Shown here piece by piece: positions 10,140 through 21,077 of a stretch of 64,000 bases of DNA (the first letter of the stretch is position 1; every line of letters begins with the position of its first letter). Both the position numbers and the translations under genes were made by a program. The stretch covers positions 1 through 64,000 of the forward strand of contig JAOTON010001270.1 in NCBI GenBank assembly GCA_034440635.1. The letters run 5' to 3'. The DNA is from Lepas anatifera (lineage: Eukaryota > Arthropoda > Thecostraca > Lepadidae). Under the pieces are notes generated by a model. That model searched no databases, was not told where the DNA came from, and saw only the letters and a program-made list of their open reading frames with translations.

Positions 10140-12130
10140 AACAGTGCCATCTGACCGGGATACTGGGGTCAACGGCCTTGACCTGTGACTGACCTTCACA
10201 TGAGTGAATTTGGCATATGGCCCAATTATATGACATCCCCACTTGGTATACAATGCAGTTGAACAGGTGCGGCCGTGCGACCGTGGAGGTCTCCAAATAT
10301 GGGTCTGACTTTGAAGTCTATAAATAAAAAATACAGACCAATTTTTTGCAATTTTTTTCTTCCATCGATGCACTCATGGATTCTCTGAAATGTAGTCAAG
10401 TGGCGTTTTCCGGCAGCAAACGGTTCTCCGGAGTCCGGACATCTAGGAAAAATAGGGGTGGGGCACTTTATGACCCCCTCCACTGTGCCTGTTAAATTAG
10501 GTAGCTCTTTTTCTATCTGCCCTACCAATGTGCCAATCGGAAGGGTGCTGGGTGGAGAACGACATCCAGAAAACCTCAATTTTCCACTAGTTCTGTATTA
10601 TTTTTCCCTAATTTTCCACTAACTTATCAAATAGTTTTTAAACACATTACAATAATCAGGGTGCAAATGATTTCCTTTAATGCATGGTAGTACAGCAACT
10701 TGGATGAACAAATTATCTCTACACTTTAAAAGAATGGTTCAAATAAGGGTTTTAAATGACTTTTACAATATTGTAGCTTTTTTTATTTTCAACTTGCCAA
10801 TTATACTTTCCAATATAAATTTTACATTCAGCATCCTAGCACAAAACCAGCTTTGGGACACTGCCCTAATGATCTCACAAGTGGTACTGAAAAGCCACAT
10901 CAAGATTTAAGACTGGATAAGGTTTAAAACAACGATCATGACATTCAAGGCAAAGTGTGGTAAAGCAGCTTTAGACATTTTTATTTCATTATTACATTTT
11001 AATGTATTAAATTATTACATTATTTTATGCAAAGTAATGTATTCAAATACATTTTAACCTTGAATTTGACTGATTTAATAGCCTCCCGCATACATGCCAT
11101 TTTCAATACAAAATATTGTTTATTTTTATCCGGACCAGCCCAAAATTATAGCCAGTAAGGAGCCCTGTGACAATATCTGACAATATGTGACAATATAATG
11201 ACAATACCAAGTTTGAGCACTTCTTAAAACCCTAGTCAGCAGAATAAGGAAGGTTTTATAATATTTCATTGGGGCAGCTCTACCAGTCCCAGGCAGCTTT
11301 TGCCCATATTTGGGGAAGGACTGACCCACTGGGACAGACCCAAAGGCATTGGAAAAAGAGAAGACAAATAGCTTCTTTCTCTTAGTGGCCTAACTACTGT
11401 ATACGATGACAATTTAAGTACCAGAGGGAAGATAAGTCTGCCTCAGCAACAAAATTTGTTCCCCAGTTGGAGCCAGGTTTCAGCTACCCCAATTACCCTG
11501 AAAAGAAACCAGTATTGGTGAAGCAGATGTCACAGGAACATGCCAGATCGTCACCTTGGGAAATGTTTTCAAAATTTCCCCAGATTTACCTTGGGAAATG
11601 TTTTAAAAATATCCACATATTCTGCAAGAAAATCCCTAGAGGCAAAACAGAGGGAAGGAGGGTGAGTTTGAGTAGTGTAAAGTGGTACCCAGAGGCACAC
11701 TCAGATTCTAGAAAGAGGGGTGATATCCCCAGACTAGGAAATAGGGACCAAGGGCATACTCAACTCAACTGACCTGACCTGACCTAACCTAACCTCTGTG
11801 CAAAAACTCCCCATTTCTAGCAGTCTGAGCACCCCACTGATCATGTGGGTGCGTCCAGTGGGTGGGATCACACATTATCACATCGAGACTTTCTTCAGAA
11901 TATGGGGATATTTTGACAACATTTCCCAAGCTGACAATCTGGCATGTTCCTGTGACATCTGCTTCACCATTACCAAGAACCCTACCATGTTCTGTGCAGT
12001 GGTCCAGCACCAAAACACCTACCAAACTAATGCCCTTTATCCCTTCTTTAAGCAAGGACAAAGGCGGAAACACTTAATGGTTTTAATACCAATTGAGCCT
12101 GCTTTTCCTATTATTTCCCAATTCCTGAAA
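10140..12130. other. AT-rich intergenic sequence, no gene seen
   Basis: There is a short duplication of ccttgggaaatgtttt at about 11,556 and 11,590, and a (tgacc)(taacc) simple repeat near 11,770-11,793. The open frame at 11,798-12,397 shows no family similarity and runs into the foldback arm, so I do not call it. Confidence 0.4.
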
Positions 12131-12480
12131 AGGGTAGATAACTCTGCTAGGTCTTCGGTACTGCTAGGGGAGACGTCTCACCTTTGCCAGATAGAGACAT
12201 TGGGTTTTGCGTGGAGCCAAAAAATCCCAAGATTTCTAAATTTCCCCAGATTCCCGGGATCTCCCCATGAGAAGCTTGGGCGAGGGATTCTTGGTATGGG
12301 CGTCGAAAGCGGGGGAGGGGGGACGGGGGGACGCGTCCCCCTGTTGTCCTGCCAGGGGGGGAACATCTCCCAGAGTTTCTGGGTCGATGGTTATTAATGT
12401 TGTCAGGTACCGAATATGCTCAAAATTCGCCTCCCCGGTCACTCGCAGCCCGGGTCTGTCCCCCCTGCGAAAATTCCGTG

Positions 12481-12795
12481 GCGGTGCCCCTGCATGGGCG
12501 TATCCAGGGAAGTGGACTCAGGCCATGGGCAGATCCAGGGAAGGGTAGAAGACGGGACCCAACAAAATTAAGCATGTGTCATAGGCGGATACAGAAAGAA
12601 AAATGTTAGGGCGCACTACGGAGCAGGGCATTCCTGGCGTAGGCGTATCTAGAGAAGGGGATTTAGGCCATAAGCGGATCCAGGGGAGGGAATTCCCTCC
12701 TCTGGATCCGCTTATGGCCTAAACTCGCCTCCCCGGTTAATTAGGGACCTACCTAATTAATTAGGTGGGTCCCTGTAAAACAATGCATTCCGGTC
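12481..12795 (+). repeat. 140-bp satellite, left block, with 62-bp palindrome
   Basis: It has degenerate units with ggcggatccaggg, ttaggccat and attcctggc landmarks. Positions 12,662-12,723 form a near-perfect palindrome centred on gggaattccc (one mismatch in 31-bp arms), a head-to-head junction of two units. Confidence 0.8.
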
Positions 12796-12859
12796 CAGTG
12801 GCGTAGCCACGGGGGGTCCTTGGGGTCCGCGGACCCCCCTTGGGCTGACCTTATGCACT

Positions 12860-14400
12860 GGAAAACACGAGCACTGGTCTCAGGGCCCCCTGAGCTTGGT
12901 CTCAGGGGGCCCTCCGAGCTCGATCTCAGGCCCCCCTCCCGAGGTTGGTCTCAAGGGACCTCCGAGCTTGGTCTCAGGGGCCCCTCAAGCTTGGTCGTAC
13001 GGGCCCCCTGATCTTGGTCTCAGGACCCCCGAGCTCGGTCTCAGGGGCCCCCGAGCTTAGTCTCGGAGCGCCCAAGCTTGGTCTCAAGGGACCTCCGAAC
13101 TTAATCTCAGGGGCCCCCCGAGCTTGGTATCAGGGGCCCCCGAGCTTGGTCTCACGGGCTTTCCGAGCTTGGTCTCAGGGGCCCCCGATCATCGGTATTG
13201 AGGACTCCAGAGTGCCGAACATTGATCTCGGGGGGGGCACGAGCTTAGTCCCAGGTGCCCCCCGAGCTTGGTATCAAGGTACCTCCAAACTTGGTCTCAG
13301 GGGCCCCCGAGCTTGGTCGTACGGGCCCCTGATCTTGGTATCAGGGGCCCCCGAGCTTTGTCTCAGGGGTCCCGAGCTTGGTCTCAGGGACCCCCGAGCT
13401 TAGTCTCAGGGGCCTTTCTATCTTGGTCTCAGGGGGCCCTCCGAGTTTGGTCTCAGGGACTCCCGAGCTTGGTCTCACGGACCTTCCGAGCTTGGTCCCA
13501 GGGGGCCCCCCGATCATCGGTATTGAGGGCTCCAGAGTACCGAACATTGACCTCGGCGGCCCCTGAGCTCGGTCTCAAGGGTCCCTGAGCTTGGTTTCAG
13601 GGCCCCCGAGCTTTAGTCTCACGGGCCTTTTGATCTTAGTCTCAGGGGGCCCCAAGCTTGGTGTCACGGGGCCCTCCGAGTTTGGTACCAGGGGACCCCC
13701 GAGGTTGGTCTCAGGCCCCCGAGCTTGGTCTCAGGGGGCTCCTCGAGCTTGGTCTCAGGTCCCCCCAAGCTTGGTCTCAGGGGCCCCGAGCTTGGTCTCA
13801 GGGGGCCCCAAGCTTGGCATCAGGGGGTCCGAGCTTGGTCTCACGGGCCTTTCGAGCTTGGTCTCAGGGGGCCCCGAGCTTGTTCTCACGGGCCTTTCGA
13901 TCTTGGTCTTAGGGGGCTCCAGAGCTGGTCTCAGGGATCCCCCGAGCATTGGTATCGATGGCTCCGGAGCAGCGAACATTGACCTCGGGAAGTGGGGGGG
14001 GGGACAATATTGATCTCGGGGTGCCCCCGACTATCAATATCGAGGGGACTTATGGGCGAGGCACGAGAATTGTCCCCATGGGACCCAGAGTTTGGTCTCA
14101 AGGGCCCAGGCTTGGGCTCAGGGTCCCCGAGCATTGGTATCGAGGGGCTCCAGAGTACCGAGCATTAGGCTCGGGGGGCCTCCGAATGTTGATCTGGGGG
14201 CCCCCCGAACAACGGTGTCCAGTTACTCCTGAGAAAAGCAGAAGCATGGGCGTAAGGGTGCCCCCGAACCTGATATAAGTGGAACCCCGAGCTTTAGGAG
14301 CCCTGCGCATCAGTATCCAGGGGCTCCGGAGTAATGGTATCGGGGGGGTGGGAAGCAATGCTTTCCGGAGCCTCCAAGTGCTGATCTCGGCGGGCCCCCG
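12860..14400 (+). repeat. GC-rich minisatellite, type 1
   Basis: Units of about 20-30 bp of the form cccgagcttggtctcagggg. A longer landmark (catcggtattgagg, then ccgaacattgacctcgg) recurs near 13,190, 13,512 and 13,944 with a relative near 14,125, giving a higher-order period of roughly 320-430 bp. Open frames rich in WSQGP here are repeat artefacts. Confidence 0.9.
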
Positions 14401-14412
14401 AATGTGTGGATG

Positions 14413-16050
14413 CAGTGGCGTAGCCAAGGGGTTCTAGGAGTCCGAGGACCCCTTTTGGGCCAATCTGAACCACTGCAAAGCATTCTCTTATCACGGGGCC
14501 CCCAGAATCAGTCTCAGAAGCCCCTGAAGATTCGTTCTCAGGGCGTCCCGAGCCGGCCTCAGGGCCCCGCCTGAGGGTCAGTCTCAAGACCCCCAAAAAG
14601 TAGATTTCAGGGGGTCCCTGAGAGTTAGTCTCAGGGGATCCCGAAAGTCGGTCTCAGGGGCCCCCAGAGTCGGTCTCAGGGGGGCCGAGCTCGTCCCAGG
14701 GTCCCCCAGAGAGTGGTTCTCAGGGCCCTGCGAGTCTATTTCAGGGGGCTCTATGAGAGTCAGTCTCAGAGAACCCCAAGAGTCGGTCAAGGGGACCTCG
14801 AGAGTTAGTCTTAGAGGACCCCCGATATTCGGCCCCATAGTCTTACGGGCGTCTCTCTCAGGAGTCAATATTTACTTTCAGGTGGCCCCGAGAGTTAAAC
14901 TGGGGGTCCGAGAGTTAGTCTCATTTGATCCGCAGAGTGCTGATCTCAGGAGGCCCCCGAGGGGTAATCTTGGGAACCCTCGAGATTTAGCCTGAGGCTG
15001 TGCCCTCCCCTAGTTGTTGAAAAAGAGGCCCCGGGAGTCAATCTCAGGGAGCACCTAAAAGTTAGTCTCAGAGTGCTCCTGGGAGCTAGTCTCCGGTTCG
15101 TCCAAGAGCTAATTTTGGGGCTTTGAGAGCAATTCCCAGAGGTGCTCCAGAATTTTGGTCTCAGTTAGCCTTAGGCCTCTGAAGGCTAATCTGGGCTTTA
15201 GAGAGGCAGTCTCAGGAGTGCCGTGCCAAGTACTCAGTCTCAGTGGTGCTTCCACGCCTCCATCCTCGAGTGTTAGTCTCAGGGGGCGCCCTAGGGTTAG
15301 TCTCAGAGGGCTAACGGAAGTCATTCCCAGCCCCCCGCCCCACCCCAGAGACAGCCTCAGGGGAACCCCAAGAGATTATCTGGATGGCTCCGGAGTCAGT
15401 CTCAGCCCCCTCCCCCAGAGCAAATCTGGGGGGCCGATAAATAAGCCCAGAGGTGCTGCCGATAACTAATCTAGGGAGCTCCGAGAGATTCTCAGGAGTC
15501 CACAATTTTGGTCAAGAGGCGCCGTGAATCAGTATCAGAGACTCCCTGAGATCTAATCGGGAGAGGGGCCGGAAATTAACCTTGTGAGTAGCGCCAAGTG
15601 TTGGTCTTAGGCGGCCCCAGAGCTAGTCTCAGGTCCCCTAAGAACTGATCTCGGGAGCCCGAGTTATTTTCAGAGGACCTTTCAGTTCTAGTCTAAGGAG
15701 GGCCGGAGAGCTAATCTCAGAGATTCGAATATTAGTCTCACGAGGTCTCCAGGAGTTAGTCTCAGGGGTCCCCTGAAGCTGCCCTCAGGTGTCCCCAAAA
15801 GCTAGTCTCAGCGAGCACTCCTCTCCTTCCTCCCCCCTCCCCTCAAAGTTATCCTCAGGGCCCCACGAGAGTAAGTTCCAGGGAGTCCTAGTAGGTAGTC
15901 TCATGGTACCCCCAAATGCTGGTTTTGGGGGACGTTAGTACTGATTTGCAGGAAAAGTGTTGTTTTCGGGGGTCCCAGATACTGGTTTCGGCGCCGTGTC
16001 AAGTGCTAGGCCCCTTGAGATCTCTGCTCGAGCTAGGGGTCAGGAAGGGG
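14413..16050 (+). repeat. GC-rich minisatellite, type 2, headed by an internal H1 terminus
   Basis: Begins with a second CAGTGGCGTAGCCA terminus and subterminal sequence similar to the start of H1 (ggagtccgaggacccc against ggggtccgcggacccc). Units read gagagttagtctcaggggg, related to but distinct from type 1, and degrade towards 16,000. Confidence 0.8.
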
Positions 16051-17280
16051 GGGTTTTGGGTGATGGTCCTGGATGGCTTAACACTGGCATAGCAATGCAA
16101 GCCTTGTACAAAGCCTATCAGAGACCAAAAGTCCAAGGAAGTACTCACCTCCCTAAGCCCCCGGGATCTCCAACTAATGGCTAGGGAGGAGTAAGTGAGC
16201 GGTTTCATCAGTAGGACCGTCCATGGAATAGGTTTTATATAGCATCTGGGGCACACTCACATATCCTTTTTATTGAGTTTCCTTTTTCCTTTCCATTTCT
16301 TTTAGATTTTAGAATACAATCCAGAGATATCGCTTGAGATCCTAGGCTCAAAGAAGATTTTCAAAAATCATATGCCTCGGAAAAATTTATATTTTCCTAT
16401 TGCGTACCAAAAAGACAAATTGAAACATGTCGATCAGGCACCATTACTGAAGGAAAGGCAAAAATTAATCTAATTTTAACATCCATAATAGCAAATCGAA
16501 CAGGGAATTTGGAACTTCAGCTGGTTTTCAATCTATTAGCTTAGTTCCAATAACTACCCTCCTAAATATTCTGAAATAAACAATTTTCAAATATTTTCGT
16601 AGGAAACCAAACAAACAAGGAAAATGACACACATTGATGAGCATAATCCCAAAAAGAAAAATAGGTATGAAAGGTTTAAAATAACAATGACAGAGTAATC
16701 CAAGGCGATAGTTATCTCAGGCGCCTATTGTTTTGGTCATTTTTTTTGCTCATTTACAACATAGCAAGGGTAAGAAAGTAACTGTGGTGAATTCATCAGG
16801 ATCTTTCCGCGGAATAGACGTTATATAACGTCCAGAACACACCACCATCCACCATATCCCTTGTATTTGTATTAATTTTTTCCATTTCTTTGGAAACTTT
16901 CTGATGAAAGAGTTCATGAATTCGACACTCGGAAAGAATTGGTAATCATTTTCCGTAGAAGACCATTTCTTCGTACTCAAAACGACTGACCTTCAATAAC
17001 TTCATACCTGATTACCAGAGTGAATTGAGGTAAAGTCACGTTGAACATCATGCACGCAGTAAAATTTGATTTCCAGAAAAGTGCCACAAAACTGTTATAG
17101 CCACGCTGTCATATAGGTATGGGCCAGCCTTAATATTTGGTGACCTAAATTTACCAACACTTGGTCGGATCGAGAAAAATCAAACTATGAAAAAATAATA
17201 ACAAGCACTTAAAAAGGATAGACGAATTTCCGTCGTGTAAATGTTATAATGCCAAAATTTTATACGACACATATAGGAGA
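16050..17280. other. Unique interior of H1; diverged direct repeat, no gene seen
   Basis: About 16,197-16,330 and 16,786-16,915 are diverged copies (ttcatcag..ggaatag..ttatata..cacac, then ccatttctt). No transposase motif is seen in either strand, so this may be the decayed interior of an autonomous parent. Confidence 0.4.
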
Positions 17281-17367
17281 TGGGCCCGACTACTAAGGGG
17301 CCCCCCGGCCTGGGGGCCCCCGACGGTAGTCGGACCCCTCCTTGGCCGAATCCTGGCTACGCCACTG

Positions 17368-18935
17368 TTCCGGTCACAGGCGGATTCAGAAGAGTTACCG
17401 TGCTCTACAGAGCAAGGGATTTCTGGCATAGGCACACCCAGGCTAGGGGATTTAGGCCATGGGCGGATTCAGGGGAGGGAATTAGGTGGATCCCTATAAA
17501 ATAAAGCATTCCAGTCACAGGCGGATTCAGGAGAGTTGCAGTGCTCTACAGAGCAAGGAATTCCTGGCATAGGCGCATCTAAGGTAGAGGATTTAGGCCA
17601 TGGGCGGATCCAGGGGACGAATTTAAGTGGGTCCCTGTAAAACAAAACATTCTTGTCATAGGTGGATTCAGGAGAGTGCCAGTGCCCTACAGAGCAAGGG
17701 ATTTCTGGCATAGGCACACCCAGGCTAGGGGATTTAGGCCATGGGCGGATCCAGGGGAGGGAATTACGTGGATCCCTATAAAATAAAGCATTCCAGTCAC
17801 AGCCGGATTCAGGAAAGTTGCAGTGCTCTACAGAGCAAGGGATTTCTGGCATAGGCACACCCAGGCTAGGGGATTTAGGCCATGGGCGGATCCAGGGGAG
17901 GGAATTAGGTGGATCCCTATAAAATAAAGCATTCCAGTCACAGGCGGATTCAGGAAAGTTGCAGTGCTCTACAGAGCAAGGGATTCCTGGCATAGGCACA
18001 TCCAGGCTAGGGGATTTAGGTCATGGGTGGATCCAGGAGAGAGATTTAGGTGGGTCCCTGTAAAACAAAGCATTCCAGTCATAGGCAGATTCAGGAGAGT
18101 TGCAGTGCTCTACAGGGCAAGGGATTCCTGGCATAGGCGCATCTAAGGTAGAGGATTTAGGCCATGGGCGGATCCAGGGGACGGATTTAAGTGGGTCCCT
18201 GTAAAACAAAGCATTCCTGTCATAGGTGGATTCAGGAGAGTGCCAGTGCCCTACAGAGCAAGGGATTCCTGGAATAGGCGCATCCAGGTTAGGGGATTTA
18301 GGCCAAGGGCGGATCAAGGGAAGGAGACGGGACCCTGTAAAACTAAGTACACTCGTCATAGGCGGATTCAGGAGGGTTGCGGTGAACTGCAGAGCAGGGA
18401 ATTCCTGGCATCAGCGGATCTAGAGAAGGGGATATAGGCCATGGGCGGATCCAGGAAGGGGGAAGAAGAGCAGACCCTATAAAGCAAAGCATACAGGTCA
18501 TAGGTGGATTCAGGATGGTTTCAGTGCACTACAGAGTAAGGAATTCCTGGCATACGCGCTTCCAGGGTAGGGATTTAGGCCATGGGCGGATCCAGGAAAG
18601 TGGAAGAAGAGGTACCCTGTAAAACAAAGTATACGTGTCAGGCGGGTTCAGGAGTAGATAATGCTTAAGTGCACTACAGGGCAGGGGATTCCTGGCCTAG
18701 GGGATCTAGAGATTAAAGTGCACTACAGGGCAGGGGATTCCTGGCATAGGGGATCTAGAGATAGGGATTTAGGCCATGGCTGGATCCAGGGAAGGGGAAA
18801 AAGGCGGGACTCTGTAAAATAAAGAATACGAGTCACAGGCAGCTACAGGAGGGTTGCAGTGCACTACAGGGTAAGGGATTCCTGGCATAGGCGCATCCAG
18901 GGAGGGAATTTAGGCCATGGGCGGATCCTTTTTAC
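17368..18935 (+). repeat. About 140-bp tandem satellite, forward block
   Basis: Eight or more units with the landmark gcggattcaggagagttgca near 17,382, 17,521, 17,662, 17,802, 17,943, 18,084, 18,224 and 18,360 (spacing 136-142 bp). Each has ggcggatccagggg once. Open frames of up to 176 aa are repeat products. Confidence 0.92.
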
Positions 18936-19236
18936 CGTGTCCCGTCTGCTTCTATTCCCTGGATTCGCCTATGGCCTAAAATCTTTACTCTGGACCTGCC
19001 CATGCCAGGAATCCCGTGCTCTGTGGTGCACCGTAGCAGTTTCCCCTGAATCTGCCCATGACTCGTATACTTGGTTTTACAGTATCCCGTCTGTTTCTCT
19101 TTCCTGGATTCGCCCCTGGCCTAGATCCCATTCCCTGGATGCACCTATTCCAGGACTTCCTTGCTCTGTAATGCACCGCAACGCTCATGGATACGCCTAT
19201 CCAACAAATGCCTTATATTTTTGGGTACCCTCTACT
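18936..19236 (-). repeat. 140-bp satellite, inverted block
   Basis: Orientation flips at about 18,930-18,940: the unit landmarks now read as their complements (ttccctggattcgcc, atggcctaa, tgccaggaatcc). The block ends at the H2 insertion. Confidence 0.85.
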
Positions 19237-19568
19237 CAGTGGCGGCGGATGCTCTTTTCGGATGGGGGGGCAAGAATTTTTCCAGGGGGCCCCCTTGACG
19301 ATGGGGCCCCCTCGGCAGCAAGGGCCCCTAAAAACTGCGATGGATTGGTTGGGATGGCTGCCTGAGGTCAGAGGCATAAGCGCAGGGGCGGATCCAGGGG
19401 GCTGAGGGGGCTTCAGCCTCACTTTGTTCCATTTTCGCAATTTTTCGCCCTATTCCCCCTTTTTCGCCATTTTTCAAAGCTCAGTGACTCCCCCAGCAAA
19501 ACCCTGGTTCCGCTCCTGCATAAGCGTCACAAATGGTAAAAGTTATATTTGGCCCAGTACAAAAATGG

Positions 19569-19787
19569 CTATTCCTCCCTGTTGTTTAGTTGGCCCGTGT
19601 AAAAAATGGTTTTGCCTTCCCGTTCGATTTTCCACACGATCTCGGATTCCAGGCTGGAATATGTTTCCTGTAGTGCAGCAAAATAAGCAGCGTATTTGAC
19701 ATGTAGATGTCGAAATATGGATCTGCGTTTTATAGGTTCACGTAAGCCTCGGACATTGGACGTCAAAGCTTTAAGCTCCAGCGTCAC
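19569..19787 (-). pseudogene. LINE ORF2 endonuclease N-terminal fragment
   Basis: The 72-residue frame includes LKALTSNVRGLREPIKRRSI and FAALQETYSSLESEIVWKIE. The pattern LxxxxxNVRGLR..KR..IF, then LQETYS, then W..E..GK..FY.G, is the start of the APE-type endonuclease of L1/Tx1-like non-LTR retrotransposons. It stops after about 70 residues, so it is a fragment. Minus strand, inside H2. Confidence 0.7.
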
Positions 19788-20034
19788 GTTAGGAGTTTAG
19801 CAAAATTATAATAACGGTACAACAACGGCCTTCCGAGGCAAATAGTTCTTTTAAAAAGTGAATGCTGTTTGTTCGTATGCATCTACATCATAAAACATGG
19901 TAGGTAACACGAATTATTATATACGTTTTTTTTAAATTCCGTCTCCTGCAGAATGAGAACTGGGGGCGGTGGATGCTGTCGTCTATATCGGCACAGAAAA
20001 AAACGTTAATGACAGGCATATTGACTTGAGCACA

Positions 20035-20935
20035 CACAAGACCAAGCTCGGGGCCCTGAGACACAGCTCGGGGGGCTCCTAGCTTGAGCTTGGGGGCTCC
20101 TAGAGATCAAGCTCGAAGGCCACCGAGCCCCCAAGCTCACGGCCCCTGAGACCAAGTTTGGGGGCCTCTGAAACAAGGCTTGGAGGCCCTTGAAACCAAG
20201 CTCAAGGCCACCTTAGACCAATCTCGGAGGCTGCCTGAGACCAAATTCGGAGCCCTGAGACACAGCTCGGGGGCCCCCTGCAGCCAAGCTTGTGGGGCTC
20301 CTAGAGATCAAGCTGGAATGCCTCCGAGTCCAAGCTCAGGGGGTCCTGAGACCAAGCTCGGGGGCCTCTGAGACCAAGCTTGGCGGCCTCTGACACCAAG
20401 CTTGGAGGCCCTGAAACCAAGCTAAAGGTCCCTGAAGACCATTCTCGGGGGCCCCTTAGACCAATCTGGGAAGCCCCCTTATACCAATATTGGAGGGCCC
20501 TAAGACCAATCTCGGAACCTCCATGAGGTTACGTTCGGGAGCCCCCTGATACTAAGCTTGGAGGGCCCTGAGATCAAACTCGGGGGGGCCTTAGACAAGC
20601 TCCGGAGCCCCTTAGACAATCTCGGGGCCCTGAGACCGAGCTCGGGGAGCTCCCTTAAGGCTAAGCTTGTGTGCCCTGAGACCAGCCTTGGGGGCCCCTT
20701 AGACTAAGCTTGGGGGTCCCTGAGACGAAATTCGGGGGCGAGGAACAGCTCGGGGCCCCTAAGACAAAGTGGGGGCCCTGATTCCAGGCTCGGGGACCTT
20801 TAGACCAAGATCTGGCCCCCTGAGGCCAGTCTCGGGGCCCTTTACGCTAATCTTGGGGCCCCTAAAGGCCAAGTTAGAGGGTCCCGAGCCCAAGCTCAGG
20901 GCCCCCAAGATAAAGCTCGGACACTGTCCAAATCG
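20035..20935 (-). repeat. GC-rich minisatellite, type 1 relative, inverted
   Basis: Units of about 22-30 bp such as ctgagaccaagctcggggg, the reverse complement of the cccgagcttggtctcag unit in H1. Divergence between units is high. Confidence 0.88.
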
Positions 20936-21077
20936 AGAAACTGTTGAGGGCTCAGTCAGGTCATTCGTGAACTTTCAGAAAAGAACCAAGCTAAAATTGC
21001 GTTTTTTTACAGGGGGCCCCCTCTGATAATTTTGGGGGTGGCAACTGCCCCCTTGCCCCCTTTATCCGCCGCCACTG

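Larger units (their letters stand above)
12796..17367. mobile_element. hAT-like non-autonomous element carrying a minisatellite (H1)
   Basis: It starts CAGTGGCGTAGCCA and ends TGGCTACGCCACTG, a perfect 14-bp terminal inverted repeat, flanked on both sides by the 8-bp duplication TTCCGGTC (12,788-12,795 and 17,368-17,375). An 8-bp duplication and CAGTGG ends fit the hAT superfamily. The body is GC-rich minisatellite (12,860-16,000) then about 1.3 kb of unique, AT-richer DNA. No transposase is seen. A second left terminus at 14,413 suggests a nested or internally duplicated element. Confidence 0.85.
19237..21077. mobile_element. hAT-like element carrying an inverted minisatellite (H2)
   Basis: CAGTGGCGGCGGAT at the left and ATCCGCCGCCACTG at the right form a perfect 14-bp terminal inverted repeat. 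The 8-bp duplication CCTCTACT flanks both ends (19,229-19,236 and 21,078-21,085). The satellite array continues on each side, so the insertion is precise. The interior holds a LINE endonuclease fragment and a minisatellite related to H1 type 1 but in the opposite orientation. Confidence 0.85.

Noticed and set aside
11798..12397. 199-codon open frame
   Set aside because: No recognisable domain, unusual composition, and it crosses into the foldback arm.
12945..14280. Open frames up to 152 codons in the H1 minisatellite
   Set aside because: Composition (WSQGP-type repeats in several frames and both strands) is explained by the tandem repeat.
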